A stretch of 24,550 bases of DNA, taken from positions 1 through 24,550 of the IMG/VR virus record IMGVR_UViG_3300043436_001464. One strand, 5' to 3'. The notes beneath the pieces were generated by a model, which was not told the origin of the DNA, ran no database searches, and worked only from the letters and a program-made list of their open reading frames with translations. The position numbers and the translations under genes were made by a program. Below are positions 1 through 7,583 of the stretch, in pieces. The first letter of the stretch is position 1; the number at the start of each line of letters is the position of its first letter. The stretch comes from a virus.

Positions 1-6
1 CATTTA

Positions 7-36
7 TTAACTCCTATGTTATTTATATGTTATAAT
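7..36 (+). promoter_or_regulatory. Extended -10 promoter upstream of the first gene
   Basis: TGTTATAAT at 28-36 is a perfect extended -10 element (TG, one base, TATAAT). A weak -35-like TTAACT lies at 7-12, with an 18-base spacer. Transcription would start near 43, giving a leader of about 30 bases before the GTG at 74. The same type of element recurs at several other gene starts in this window, which supports it. Confidence 0.55.
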
Positions 37-73
37 TGTTTTTAAGTCTTACTTTGGAGTATACCATAAAACA

Positions 74-388
74 GTGAATAATTCAATAGCGATGTTTGTC
101 GAAAACTGGCAAATGTTTTTATCTCTTACCGCCATTCTAGGCGTTGGTTATGCAACCGTAAGAAAATTTGAAAGAATTCTGGGTAAAGATGAAAAGGGTA
201 GAACTATTGCAGATAGACTAGATCGTGTAGAGCATCAGATATTTCCAAATGGTGGCTCAAGCCTTGCAGACAAGGTAAACAATCTTGGATCCAATCAAGG
301 TGAAATTAAAGCAGATGTTAAGCAATTAACTGGAGAAGTAAAAGTAATTCACGATGTTTTAGTAGCATATATTGCAGATAAGAAATAA
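74..388 (+). CDS. Small membrane-anchored coiled-coil phage protein (holin-like/DUF2746-like)
   Basis: A 104-residue protein with one hydrophobic segment at about residues 11-27, then a basic stretch (RKFERILGKDEKGR) and a polar, probably helical C-terminal half. The motif NGGSSLADKV near residue 60 and the following heptad-like LTGEVKVIHDVLVAYI are typical of small actinophage proteins with one membrane segment and a coiled coil (DUF2746-like), sometimes annotated as holin or lysis accessory proteins. That family link is from memory of the pattern, not a search. The GTG start at 74 is preceded by GGAG at 56-59, with a long 14-base gap. An in-frame ATG at 92 has no better ribosome site. The gene ends just before the promoter of the next one. 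A role in lysis or as a membrane-bound structural protein is inference. Confidence 0.7.
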   Translation: MNNSIAMFVENWQMFLSLTAILGVGYATVRKFERILGKDEKGRTIADRLDRVEHQIFPNGGSSLADKVNNLGSNQGEIKADVKQLTGEVKVIHDVLVAYIADKK

Positions 389-395
389 AATAGTT

Positions 396-404
396 TGGTA
401 TAAT
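396..404 (+). promoter_or_regulatory. Extended -10 promoter of fibre cassette A
   Basis: TGGTATAAT, a perfect extended -10, lies in the 48-base gap between the first gene and the gene at 437. Transcription would start near 411. An identical nonamer precedes the matching cassette at 10181. No convincing -35 hexamer is seen, as is common for extended -10 promoters. Confidence 0.6.
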
Positions 405-436
405 AAGAAAGTAAGAAATAAATAGGAGTGCCCAAC

Positions 437-781
437 ATGACCCCAGGGCTTGTAAACTTTGTTTGTCCTCAAGGTAGTACCTTTAGAAGGACTTTAACAT
501 ACACCCTAGATAATCTTCCTGTTAATTTATCTGGATATTCTTCAAGATTACAAGTAAGACAAGCATATTATTCTGATAATCCAATTGTTTCCCTAGTTTC
601 TGGAAGTGGAATTACTATTGGAGGATCTGCAGGAACTATTGATATATTCATTGCAGCAAGTGCTACATCTAATTTCCCTGCAGGAAATCACGTTTATGAT
701 TTAGAAATAATCAGCCCATCAAACATTGTTGATAGATTAATCGAAGGTACATTCAATGTAACCCCAGAGGTAACAAGGTAA
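437..781 (+). CDS. Ig-like beta-sandwich tail/baseplate protein, cassette A
   Basis: A 114-residue all-beta protein without signal peptide or membrane segment. Alternating polar and hydrophobic strands and the ending YDLEI...RLIEGTFNVTPEV match small phage tail or baseplate proteins with an Ig-like fold, of the type seen in the N-terminal domain of lactococcal BppU. This is fold-level recognition, so moderate certainty. The open frame extends to a GTG at 428, but that codon is part of the ribosome site AGGAG (424-428). The ATG at 437 sits 8 bases after it and is the start chosen. The stop overlaps the next start as TAATG, so translation is probably coupled. A paralogue of the same size and ending lies at 10208, also first in a three-gene cassette. 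Confidence 0.75.
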   Translation: MTPGLVNFVCPQGSTFRRTLTYTLDNLPVNLSGYSSRLQVRQAYYSDNPIVSLVSGSGITIGGSAGTIDIFIAASATSNFPAGNHVYDLEIISPSNIVDRLIEGTFNVTPEVTR

Positions 782-1227
782 TGGCAGAATTAAAAGTAGA
801 AATTGATCAAATTGTAAATAATATAACAATTGATGAAGAAAATGTAGTAATTGAATTAGGAACCTCTGGTCCACAAGGTGGAAGAGGAACTGGAATTCTT
901 AATGGTACAACAGCTCCAAATAATACTATTGGTATTGTTGGAGATTTTTTCTTAAATACAACAAATATGAATTTGTATGGTCCAAAAACAGATTCAGGTT
1001 GGGGAACTCCAACAGATTTAGTTGGAAGTCAAGAGCTTGGTTACGTTCATATTCAAGAGGTTGCTTCTGCAACCTGGAACATAACACATGGATTAGGGTT
1101 TACCCCTAATATTACAGTAGTTGATACAGCAGGAACAGTTGTTGAGGGGTCATATAACTATCCAAATTCAAATACTGTAGTTTTAACCTTTATCGGAGCA
1201 TTTTCGGGAAAGGCTTATTTATCATAA
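781..1227 (+). CDS. Tail fibre linker protein with Gly-x-y motif and C-terminal beta module
   Basis: A 148-residue protein. Residues 1-27 form a short strand-rich segment, followed by a collagen-like SGPQGGRGTG stretch around residue 30. Next is the fibre motif GDFFLNTTNMNLYGPK...GWGTPTDL at about 54-81. The C-terminal module (about 89-148) has the pattern WNITHGLGFTPNITVVD...YPNSNTVVLTF...GKAYL, which is common at the ends of phage fibre and baseplate proteins and probably forms a trimeric beta tip. The start overlaps the preceding stop by one base (TAATG), indicating coupled translation. A second version of this gene type, with IGPKGERG in place of the Gly-x-y motif, occurs at 10570 in cassette B. 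A 7-base-pair inverted repeat (1092-1098 with 1104-1110) lies inside the gene. Confidence 0.75.
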   Translation: MAELKVEIDQIVNNITIDEENVVIELGTSGPQGGRGTGILNGTTAPNNTIGIVGDFFLNTTNMNLYGPKTDSGWGTPTDLVGSQELGYVHIQEVASATWNITHGLGFTPNITVVDTAGTVVEGSYNYPNSNTVVLTFIGAFSGKAYLS

Positions 1228-1229
1228 TG

Positions 1230-1239
1230 AAGGAGGTGA
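1230..1239 (+). promoter_or_regulatory. Near-perfect Shine-Dalgarno site for the 1246 fibre gene
   Basis: AAGGAGGTGA matches ten consecutive bases of the anti-Shine-Dalgarno end of 16S rRNA, six bases before the ATG at 1246. It is the longest such match I noticed in the window and suggests high expression of this fibre. Confidence 0.75.
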
Positions 1240-1245
1240 ATATAT

Positions 1246-2691
1246 ATGTCTAGAAAATTTTTAACAAATATTGATTTAAATAGCAATGAGTTGCGTAATG
1301 GTGTTATTCATAATTTGGCTACAGATCCAGGTACTGGAGTTGCTGGTCAACTTTATTTTAATACCGTTGACAACACGCTAAAAATCTATAACGGAATGGG
1401 ATGGGAAGCTGTTGGGTCTACTGAATTTATTGGAGATGCAGTAAATGATTTACTTGATAGCGGAACTGGAATATCATTAAACTATAATGATGCAGCTAAT
1501 ACGCTAACTATTGCAAATACTGGAGTAACAAGTGTTTCTGGAACTGCTAACGAAGTACTTGTAAGTGCTTCTGCTGGTTCTGTAACAATTGGTCTTCCAG
1601 ATTCAATTACAGCAGATGTTACTGGTGATTTAACTGGTAATGCAGATACTGCCTCTACTTTAGAAACAGCAAGAGCTATTAGCCTTGGTGGATCTCTTAG
1701 TGGAAGTGTTAGTTTTGACGGAAGTCAGAATGTAACAATTACAGCAGATATCGTAGCAGATTCAGTCGCTCTTGGTACAGATACAACTGGTGACTATGTA
1801 GCAGGTGCAAGTGCATCTGGTGCGGGTATCAGTGTGACTGGATCAGGTGGTGAAGGTTCAAGCCTAGTAATTTCCAATACTGGTGTGACATCTCTTTTGG
1901 GAACAGCCAATGAAGTAACCGTTTCAGCATCTGCTGGAGCAATTACAATTGGTCTTCCAGATGATGTAACAATCGGAGGAAACCTTGGTGTAACTGGAAA
2001 CCTAACTGTGAGCGGAAGCGTAACAACTTTAAATACAGAAACTTTACTAGTTGAGGATAATCAAATTACCCTTAATAGCAATGTGACTGGAGTTCCTGCA
2101 GCAAATGCAGGTCTTGAAGTTGAGCGTGGTGATTCAACCAATGCTTCTTTAATTTGGAATGAATCATCAGATAAGTGGTCAGCTGGATTGCTTGGTAGCG
2201 AAACTGCTATCTCTCTTGAAGGTCATACACATGTACCGTCTGATATAACTGGAATACAAGAATATGTTGAAGACACAGTTAGCACAATGCTAACAGACTC
2301 TTCAACAATTGATTTCACATATTCAGATAATTCTACAAGTGCTGGAACATTTACCGCTGATATCATTACAGCTTCAACAAGCTATTTGACAACTGGTAGT
2401 GGTCTTGCTGTTGATATTTCTTCTGTAGAATCAAAGTTAGTAACTGACGGATTCCCAAAGAAATATGCAGTTGGAAACACATCGCTAACATCAACTGGTG
2501 GAGTATGCACATGGACTGTAACACACAACCTTGGAACCAAGGATGTAACAGTTCAGGTATACGAAGTCGCTGCTGATTATGCACAGGTAGAAGTAGATGT
2601 ACAACATACATCAACATCTGCTATAACTATTAAAATTAATAGTGCAACAACAATTAGTGCTGACACATACCGTGTTGTAGTAATTGGTTAA
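1246..2691 (+). CDS. Phage tail fibre protein, cassette A
   Basis: A 481-residue fibre. The N-terminus (KFLTNIDLNSNELRN...GQLYFNTVDNTLKIYNGMGWEAVG, residues 4-57) is the attachment module seen in many phage fibres and shared with the next gene (KFLTGLNL...GELYFNSSASVAKIYQAGAWSVLG). Residues 91-120 and 211-240 are two copies of the unit NTGVTSxxGTANEVxVSASAG followed by TIGLPD, exactly 120 residues apart. Residues about 260-312 carry the fibre signature LLVEDNQITLNSN...AGLEVERGDSTNASLIWNESSDKW, followed by GHTH. The C-terminal 70 residues contain CTWTVTHNLG and resemble the terminal beta module of the preceding gene. The composition, rich in Ser, Thr, Gly and Ala with no membrane segment, fits a trimeric extracellular fibre. 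The start is fixed by the strong ribosome site at 1230-1239. Confidence 0.85.
   Translation: MSRKFLTNIDLNSNELRNGVIHNLATDPGTGVAGQLYFNTVDNTLKIYNGMGWEAVGSTEFIGDAVNDLLDSGTGISLNYNDAANTLTIANTGVTSVSGTANEVLVSASAGSVTIGLPDSITADVTGDLTGNADTASTLETARAISLGGSLSGSVSFDGSQNVTITADIVADSVALGTDTTGDYVAGASASGAGISVTGSGGEGSSLVISNTGVTSLLGTANEVTVSASAGAITIGLPDDVTIGGNLGVTGNLTVSGSVTTLNTETLLVEDNQITLNSNVTGVPAANAGLEVERGDSTNASLIWNESSDKWSAGLLGSETAISLEGHTHVPSDITGIQEYVEDTVSTMLTDSSTIDFTYSDNSTSAGTFTADIITASTSYLTTGSGLAVDISSVESKLVTDGFPKKYAVGNTSLTSTGGVCTWTVTHNLGTKDVTVQVYEVAADYAQVEVDVQHTSTSAITIKINSATTISADTYRVVVIG
1516..1965 (+). repeat. Duplicated 30-residue unit in the 1246 fibre gene
   Basis: Two copies, at 1516-1605 and 1876-1965, lie exactly 360 bases apart in the same frame. 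The protein copies are close to identical at conserved positions. The DNA has diverged at wobble positions apart from an identical block of 18 bases encoding TIGLPD. The duplication is therefore not very recent, or protein selection has kept it. Confidence 0.8.
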
Positions 2692-2704
2692 AGTATAATA
2701 TAAT
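2675..2704 (+). promoter_or_regulatory. Candidate promoter with tandem TATAAT before the giant fibre gene
   Basis: Two overlapping TATAAT hexamers occur at 2694-2699 and 2699-2704, just after the stop of the 1246 gene. TTGTAG at 2675-2680 lies 18 bases before the second hexamer. A start seven bases after the second hexamer would fall at 2711, the first base of the hairpin that follows. Confidence 0.45.
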
Positions 2705-2708
2705 ATGT

Positions 2709-2736
2709 GGGGGGCTAGATTAAACCCTAGCCCCTC
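2709..2736 (+). terminator. GC-rich hairpin between fibre genes (terminator or 5'-end stabiliser)
   Basis: GGGGCTAG (2711-2718) pairs perfectly with CTAGCCCC (2727-2734) around an 8-base loop. The stem can be extended by a G-T and a G-C pair to 2709-2736. In this AT-rich DNA an eight-pair stem with four consecutive GC pairs at its base stands out. There is no run of T after it, so a classical intrinsic terminator is doubtful. The alternative is a protective stem at the 5' end of the transcript for the gene at 2753. Confidence 0.5.
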
Positions 2737-2752
2737 ATATTAGAAGGAAAAA

Positions 2753-5700
2753 ATGGCAAAGAAATTTTTAACAGGATTAAATTTAGTAGTACTGGATACA
2801 GATCCAGCTACTGGCTCTGAAGGTGAGCTATATTTTAATTCTTCAGCATCTGTTGCAAAGATTTACCAAGCAGGAGCTTGGTCAGTCCTTGGTGCAGGTG
2901 GTGGCGGTACAACCGTTAGTACAACAGAACCATCATCCCCAGAAATCGGGGACTCTTGGTATAAAAATGATACTGGTGAATTCTATGTATATGATGGAAC
3001 TTACTGGGTAGAAGTAAATGGAGTTATTTCATTAACTCAAGAAGAAGTTCAGGATTATGTTTCCCCATTATTCGTACATAATAATCATACAAATATAACT
3101 GCTACCTATGATGATATTAATAACAAAGTTTTATTAGAAGGAGTATCTGCAGTATCTGGAAGCTTATCAAATATTGATTCTATTTCATCCCCAGATTTTA
3201 TTCAATTTGATACAACTGCAAATATTGCTCCAGTAACTGGATTACTTGGATGGGACAGTGTTGAAGGTACATTAAATCTTGGACTATCATCCACAAAACA
3301 TATACACCTTGGAGAAGAGTCAGTATACAGAGTAAGAAATTCAACTGGTTCTGCAATATCAAAAGGAACTGCCCTGTATGCATCTGGAGTTGAATCAAGT
3401 GGAAGAATACAAGTAACTCCATATGTAGCAGATGGATCTGTAAGAGAAGTAAGATTTATGGGTCTTGCAACAGAAAGTATTAGTAATGGCATTAACGGAT
3501 TTGTTCAACATTTTGGATATGTTAGAGACTTAGATACAAGAGGAACTTCTTCAACTGCAATAAGCGTTGGAGATGAAACCTGGGGTGCTGGAGATATCTT
3601 GTATGTTCATCCAACTGTTCCAGGAAAACTAACAAACGTAAAACCAACACATGCTGTTGTAGTTGCAATTATTATAATTCGTCATCAAACAACTGGCATT
3701 TTATTTGTAAGACCATCAAGTGGAGGTCATTTAGAAGATATTCACGACATTTTAATTTCTGGATCTGTTCAAAATAATGAAATATTATCATATGATTTAT
3801 CAAATGGTTTATGGATTAATAAAACGGCAGGAGAAGCAGGATTATCCATATCTTCTCATAATCATACTTTAGATAGTCTTTCAAATGTGTCTGCATCTGC
3901 ATCATTAGATAATCAAACTTTAAAATATGATATTACATCTGGAACATGGGAAAATAAGTTTATAGACTCAGTAGAATTTTTAGGATATAATTCTGGATCA
4001 GCTTCAATTCCAGCTTTTAGAGCAGTAAGATCCATTAATAATTTTGATGGACAATATCCTGAAATAATTAATATAGACCTACAAAGTATAGCTGCAATTG
4101 GAATAACAAGTGCTTCTGTTGCAGGTAATTCTTTTGGAAAAGTTGTTACATTTGGAATTTTAAATAATGTAGATACTTCAGAATTTATTGATGGAGATAT
4201 TTTATATGTAAGTGACACTAATGGAAGTCTTGCAACAACAAGACCAACGTCTGGAAATGTTCAAATTATAGCAAGAGTTATAAAAGGTGAAAGTGTAGAT
4301 GGCATTGTTCATGTTTTTAATAGCTCTCAAGAATTTAATTTACCAAATTTAACACAAAATAAAATATGGATGGGGGATGCTGCCAACTATCCATCAGAGC
4401 AAGATCTCTCTACAACAATAATTTCCGAAGGAAGTAATTTATATTTCACAAATCAAAGAGCTATTGATGCAACAATCTCTACTATATCTAGTGCTTCAAC
4501 TTCTGCTGTAACTTATACAAATTCACAAATTAATTTATTAACTACAACAGATATTGAAGAAGGAAATAATTTATATTTTACAAATCAAAGAGCTGTTGCT
4601 GCAGGAAGTGCAACCTATCTTACACAAACAAGTGCCTCAACTACATATCAACAAAAAACTCCAAATTTAACAGAACTATCTTTAATATCTGGAAGTTCTG
4701 GATTCTTAAAAACAGATGGATTTGAAAATTGGTCAATAGATTCAAATACATATTCTTCAACTTCGCACAATCATACTCTAGATAGTCTTACAAATGTTGT
4801 AATTACTGGAACTCCATCAGATGGACAGGCAATTGTTTGGGATACGTCTACTTCAAAATGGGTAAATGAAACAATAGCTTCAGGATCTTCTTATCCAGAT
4901 CAAACTGGTAACAATGGAAAATTTTTACAAACAAATGGTGCAAGTGTATCTTGGCAAAATGTTGATCTAAGTTCTAAGCAAAACTACTCAGTAGTCCTTG
5001 ACACATTAGGATCATCATACGTTAGTCTAGGAGAAGGATCTGGGTTCTTAAAATATACTAGAGGTTTCCTGGGAAGTTCACCAACATGGTCATTAGATAC
5101 AGCTACATATTTAACATCATATACAGAAACATCCACATTAGAAGATGTAACTGATCGTGGAGCAACATCATCAAATGCAATTACTATTAGCAATACAACA
5201 GAGGCTACTAATGCTACTACAGGTGCTTTAATTGTGTCTGGTGGTGTTGGCGTAGCAAAAGATCTTTGGATTGATGGAAATTTACATGTTGCTGGAACTA
5301 CAACAACTGAAAACACTAAAACAGTAGCAACTCATGATAATTTAATTTATTTAAATGCTGCTTTAGATTCAACTATTACAAATGCTGTATATTCAAGTGG
5401 ATCTATTATTTATACTGCAGATAATTTGTATGTTGCTGAAATGGATATTAGAATTACTGGAGTAAGTCCATCAGCATTTAATATATCTTCTGGAGATTTA
5501 TTAACAGTTGCTTCTGCAACCCCTACACAGTTTGTTGTTATAAAATCAGATCCAGGAGCATCTTATATTTCTGGTGGAACTGCACACGCAAAAGAAGAGG
5601 CTAATCCAGATTTAGGATTTTCAGGTGGATATTATGATGCAGGTTATGCTCACGCAGGTTTATTTAGAGACGCATCTGATGGAGTATTTAAATTCTTCCA

Positions 5701-6787
5701 AGGATATACCCCAGAACCAGATGAAGCGGTAAATATTGACACTACTCATGCATCATTTGCATTTGCAGACATACAAATAAGAAATATAAAGCCACAGGGA
5801 TCTGGTCAAAATGATAACTTTGGAATTGGTTATAATGCAACGTTTAATGCTACTGGATTTGCAAATTTTGGTATAGGGCAAAATGCTTTTAGTGGTGGAA
5901 GTGGAACAAACAACTTTGCAATTGGCGATAACTCCTTGGAAAATAATACTGGAGGAAGGAACTTTGCATTTGGTAATTCTGCATTAACTAATAATACTGG
6001 AGACTATAATTATGCAATCGGTAAAGATTCTTTACAAAATAATAGTGGATGGGATAACTACAGTATTGGACCTGCTCTTTATGGAAATACTGGAGACTGG
6101 AACTATGCAGTAGGAACTAATTCTTTGCAGAGTAATACTGGAGACTATAATTTTGCATTTGGGTATCAGGCTGGTCTTAATAATACTGGCTCATACAATG
6201 TTTATATTGGTAAATCAGACGGTCTTTCAACAAGTAATAATATAGTTATTGCAGATAATGAAGGCAATATAAGAGCACAATATTTGTCTGCAAGCTCTGG
6301 ATGGACTTTAGGTAACATAGTTTCTGGAACTTGGAATGGTAGTACAATTGAATATCAGTACGGTGGAACTGGACTAACATCTTTAGGAACTGCTGGTCAG
6401 GTACTTACTGTAAATGCTGGAGCTACAGCAATTGAATGGGCTACCCCGTCAGGTGGTGGTGGTGGACCATCAACAACTACCACATCAATTACAGTAAATA
6501 CTGCAGTAGCAATTGAATCATTTGCAATAGCAACATCTAGAACAGCAGAAGCAATTATTCAAATTACTCAGGGAACTGATTATTATTCATCTAAAATTCT
6601 TTTAATTCATGATGGAACAAATGTAAAAATTACAGAGTATGCAATTCTAGAATCTACAGTGGGGGCGATTCCAGTAACAATTAGCTCTGCCATTAGCGGA
6701 TCAAATGTTGAACTTCGTGCAACTATTACAGATGCAGCAACAACAAGTGCAACTGCAAAGGTAGTAATGACAGAGGTAGCGGTATAG
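2753..6787 (+). CDS. Giant tail fibre with YadA-head-like repeats
   Basis: A 1344-residue fibre, with ribosome site AGAAGGA at 2742-2748. In order: the attachment module shared with the 1246 protein (residues 3-47, KFLTGLNL and GELYFNSS); a second GDSWYKNDTGEFYVYDGTYWVEV module (about 65-90); and a beta domain of about 130 residues, YRVRNSTGSAISKGTALYAS to RPSSGG (about 193-324). A diverged second copy of that domain follows (about 407-528). The SHNHTLDSL motif occurs twice (about 369 and 671) and LYFTNQRA twice (563 and 607). A module around 850-1015 is related to the NQITLNSN region of the neighbouring fibre. Residues 1022-1148 are eight 16-residue N[FY]xxG...NNTG repeats resembling the YadA head solenoid. 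GTWNGSTIEYQYGGTGLTSL...GQVLTVNAGATAIEW lies at about 1192-1235, followed by a Gly-rich hinge and a terminal beta domain of about 100 residues. It acts in the virion, probably as a long trimeric fibre. The stop overlaps the next GTG start. Confidence 0.87.
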   Translation: MAKKFLTGLNLVVLDTDPATGSEGELYFNSSASVAKIYQAGAWSVLGAGGGGTTVSTTEPSSPEIGDSWYKNDTGEFYVYDGTYWVEVNGVISLTQEEVQDYVSPLFVHNNHTNITATYDDINNKVLLEGVSAVSGSLSNIDSISSPDFIQFDTTANIAPVTGLLGWDSVEGTLNLGLSSTKHIHLGEESVYRVRNSTGSAISKGTALYASGVESSGRIQVTPYVADGSVREVRFMGLATESISNGINGFVQHFGYVRDLDTRGTSSTAISVGDETWGAGDILYVHPTVPGKLTNVKPTHAVVVAIIIIRHQTTGILFVRPSSGGHLEDIHDILISGSVQNNEILSYDLSNGLWINKTAGEAGLSISSHNHTLDSLSNVSASASLDNQTLKYDITSGTWENKFIDSVEFLGYNSGSASIPAFRAVRSINNFDGQYPEIINIDLQSIAAIGITSASVAGNSFGKVVTFGILNNVDTSEFIDGDILYVSDTNGSLATTRPTSGNVQIIARVIKGESVDGIVHVFNSSQEFNLPNLTQNKIWMGDAANYPSEQDLSTTIISEGSNLYFTNQRAIDATISTISSASTSAVTYTNSQINLLTTTDIEEGNNLYFTNQRAVAAGSATYLTQTSASTTYQQKTPNLTELSLISGSSGFLKTDGFENWSIDSNTYSSTSHNHTLDSLTNVVITGTPSDGQAIVWDTSTSKWVNETIASGSSYPDQTGNNGKFLQTNGASVSWQNVDLSSKQNYSVVLDTLGSSYVSLGEGSGFLKYTRGFLGSSPTWSLDTATYLTSYTETSTLEDVTDRGATSSNAITISNTTEATNATTGALIVSGGVGVAKDLWIDGNLHVAGTTTTENTKTVATHDNLIYLNAALDSTITNAVYSSGSIIYTADNLYVAEMDIRITGVSPSAFNISSGDLLTVASATPTQFVVIKSDPGASYISGGTAHAKEEANPDLGFSGGYYDAGYAHAGLFRDASDGVFKFFQGYTPEPDEAVNIDTTHASFAFADIQIRNIKPQGSGQNDNFGIGYNATFNATGFANFGIGQNAFSGGSGTNNFAIGDNSLENNTGGRNFAFGNSALTNNTGDYNYAIGKDSLQNNSGWDNYSIGPALYGNTGDWNYAVGTNSLQSNTGDYNFAFGYQAGLNNTGSYNVYIGKSDGLSTSNNIVIADNEGNIRAQYLSASSGWTLGNIVSGTWNGSTIEYQYGGTGLTSLGTAGQVLTVNAGATAIEWATPSGGGGGPSTTTTSITVNTAVAIESFAIATSRTAEAIIQITQGTDYYSSKILLIHDGTNVKITEYAILESTVGAIPVTISSAISGSNVELRATITDAATTSATAKVVMTEVAV
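5816..6196 (+). repeat. Eight tandem 48-base units encoding a YadA-like solenoid
   Basis: Residues 1022-1148 of the giant fibre form eight consecutive units of 16 residues (the sixth has 15). Each starts N[FYV][AGS][IFV]G, and most end NNTG plus two residues; the strand beginning NVYIG caps them. The pattern matches the left-handed solenoid repeats of YadA-type trimeric autotransporter heads and similar phage fibres. The DNA copies are diverged, so this is an old or selected array. Confidence 0.85.
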
Positions 6788-7581
6788 TGGCTAATTTAAA
6801 ATTAAAAGAAGGTATTGATATTAAGCCAAAAGTTAATACTGGATTATCAGATCAAGGATTAAATGTTTTACCTCAACCAGGATTTACAATTTTATATGCT
6901 GGAAATATAACTCAATCTTCTTCTAGTGGAGTAATTACAACAAATGCCCCTGCTGGATGGTATTTATGCAATGGAAATCTTGCACTCATATCAGAAAATC
7001 CAATTTTATTTTCTATATTAGGAACAGATTTTGGAGGAAATGGAACAACAACTTTTGGATTACCAGATTTTACTAATAGATATGCAGGATCTTCATCAGA
7101 TGTAAATGCTAAAACAATTGCTGGAAGTTTTAAACATTCTCATACAAGTGTAAATGTTGCTAATCCAGTAAATCACACTCCAGTATATTCAAGTCACACT
7201 CATAATTCTTTAGATCAAATTAATAGCCAGACATGGCTCCACCTTCATAATCATGCTGCAAACATGGGCGTTTCGACAACTTCTGGTGGTGGTTCTACTA
7301 GTGGTAGACGCAACCAAACTGGTAATTTTCTTGCTACAGGCGGTAGTCATACCCATAATTCAGTTGGTAATTCCGTAACTCTTAATACAAATAATTCAGA
7401 GCACTACCATTATGAGTCATCAGCTAACTTTAATAGTCAAATTACCAGAGTATTTGATGGTGATTTAGGATTAATCCATCACCAACATCCTTATTCTTCA
7501 ACACCAACTGCATCTTTTCAAGAATCTACTGATCAAAACATTAATAGCATAAGATTAAATTTTATAATAAGAGGTGGATAA
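6787..7581 (+). CDS. Tail collar domain protein 1 with six HxH motifs
   Basis: A 264-residue protein. The N-terminus MANLKLKEGIDI is shared with the next two genes and probably docks on the same partner. Residues about 54-100 match the phage tail collar domain: PAGWYLCNGNLALISENP...TTFGLPDFTNRYAG. The remainder is Ser/Thr/Asn-rich with six HxH motifs (residues 117-119, 137-139, 152-154, 188-190, 206-208, 232-234). In the T4 gp37 tip, HxH motifs from three chains bind iron ions along the trimer axis, so a metal-stabilised trimeric tip is a fair inference. The ending SIRLNFIIRGG is the usual terminal strand of this family. The GTG start overlaps the stop of the giant fibre (TAGTG), with AGAGG at 6772-6776 upstream. 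Confidence 0.82.
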   Translation: MANLKLKEGIDIKPKVNTGLSDQGLNVLPQPGFTILYAGNITQSSSSGVITTNAPAGWYLCNGNLALISENPILFSILGTDFGGNGTTTFGLPDFTNRYAGSSSDVNAKTIAGSFKHSHTSVNVANPVNHTPVYSSHTHNSLDQINSQTWLHLHNHAANMGVSTTSGGGSTSGRRNQTGNFLATGGSHTHNSVGNSVTLNTNNSEHYHYESSANFNSQITRVFDGDLGLIHHQHPYSSTPTASFQESTDQNINSIRLNFIIRGG

Positions 7582-7583
7582 TA

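Noticed and set aside
1092-1110. ATTAGGG/CCCTAAT inverted repeat as a terminator
   Set aside because: It lies well inside the 781 coding region, with a short stem and no T run; it is probably chance or a minor RNA structure.
2366-2617. Minus-strand open frame inside the 1246 fibre gene
   Set aside because: It lies wholly inside a strongly supported fibre gene, has no ribosome site or promoter, and its translation is low-complexity Leu/Gln/His-rich, as expected for the antisense of Ser/Thr-rich fibre codons.
3198-5316. Several minus-strand open frames inside the giant fibre gene
   Set aside because: All are shadows of Ser/Thr/Gly-rich coding sequence and lack ribosome sites and recognisable motifs.
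5816-6196. The 48-base periodic array as a possible CRISPR or regulatory repeat
   Set aside because: The period is in frame, the units are diverged at DNA level, and conservation is at protein level (N[FY]AxG...NNTG), so it is a protein repeat.
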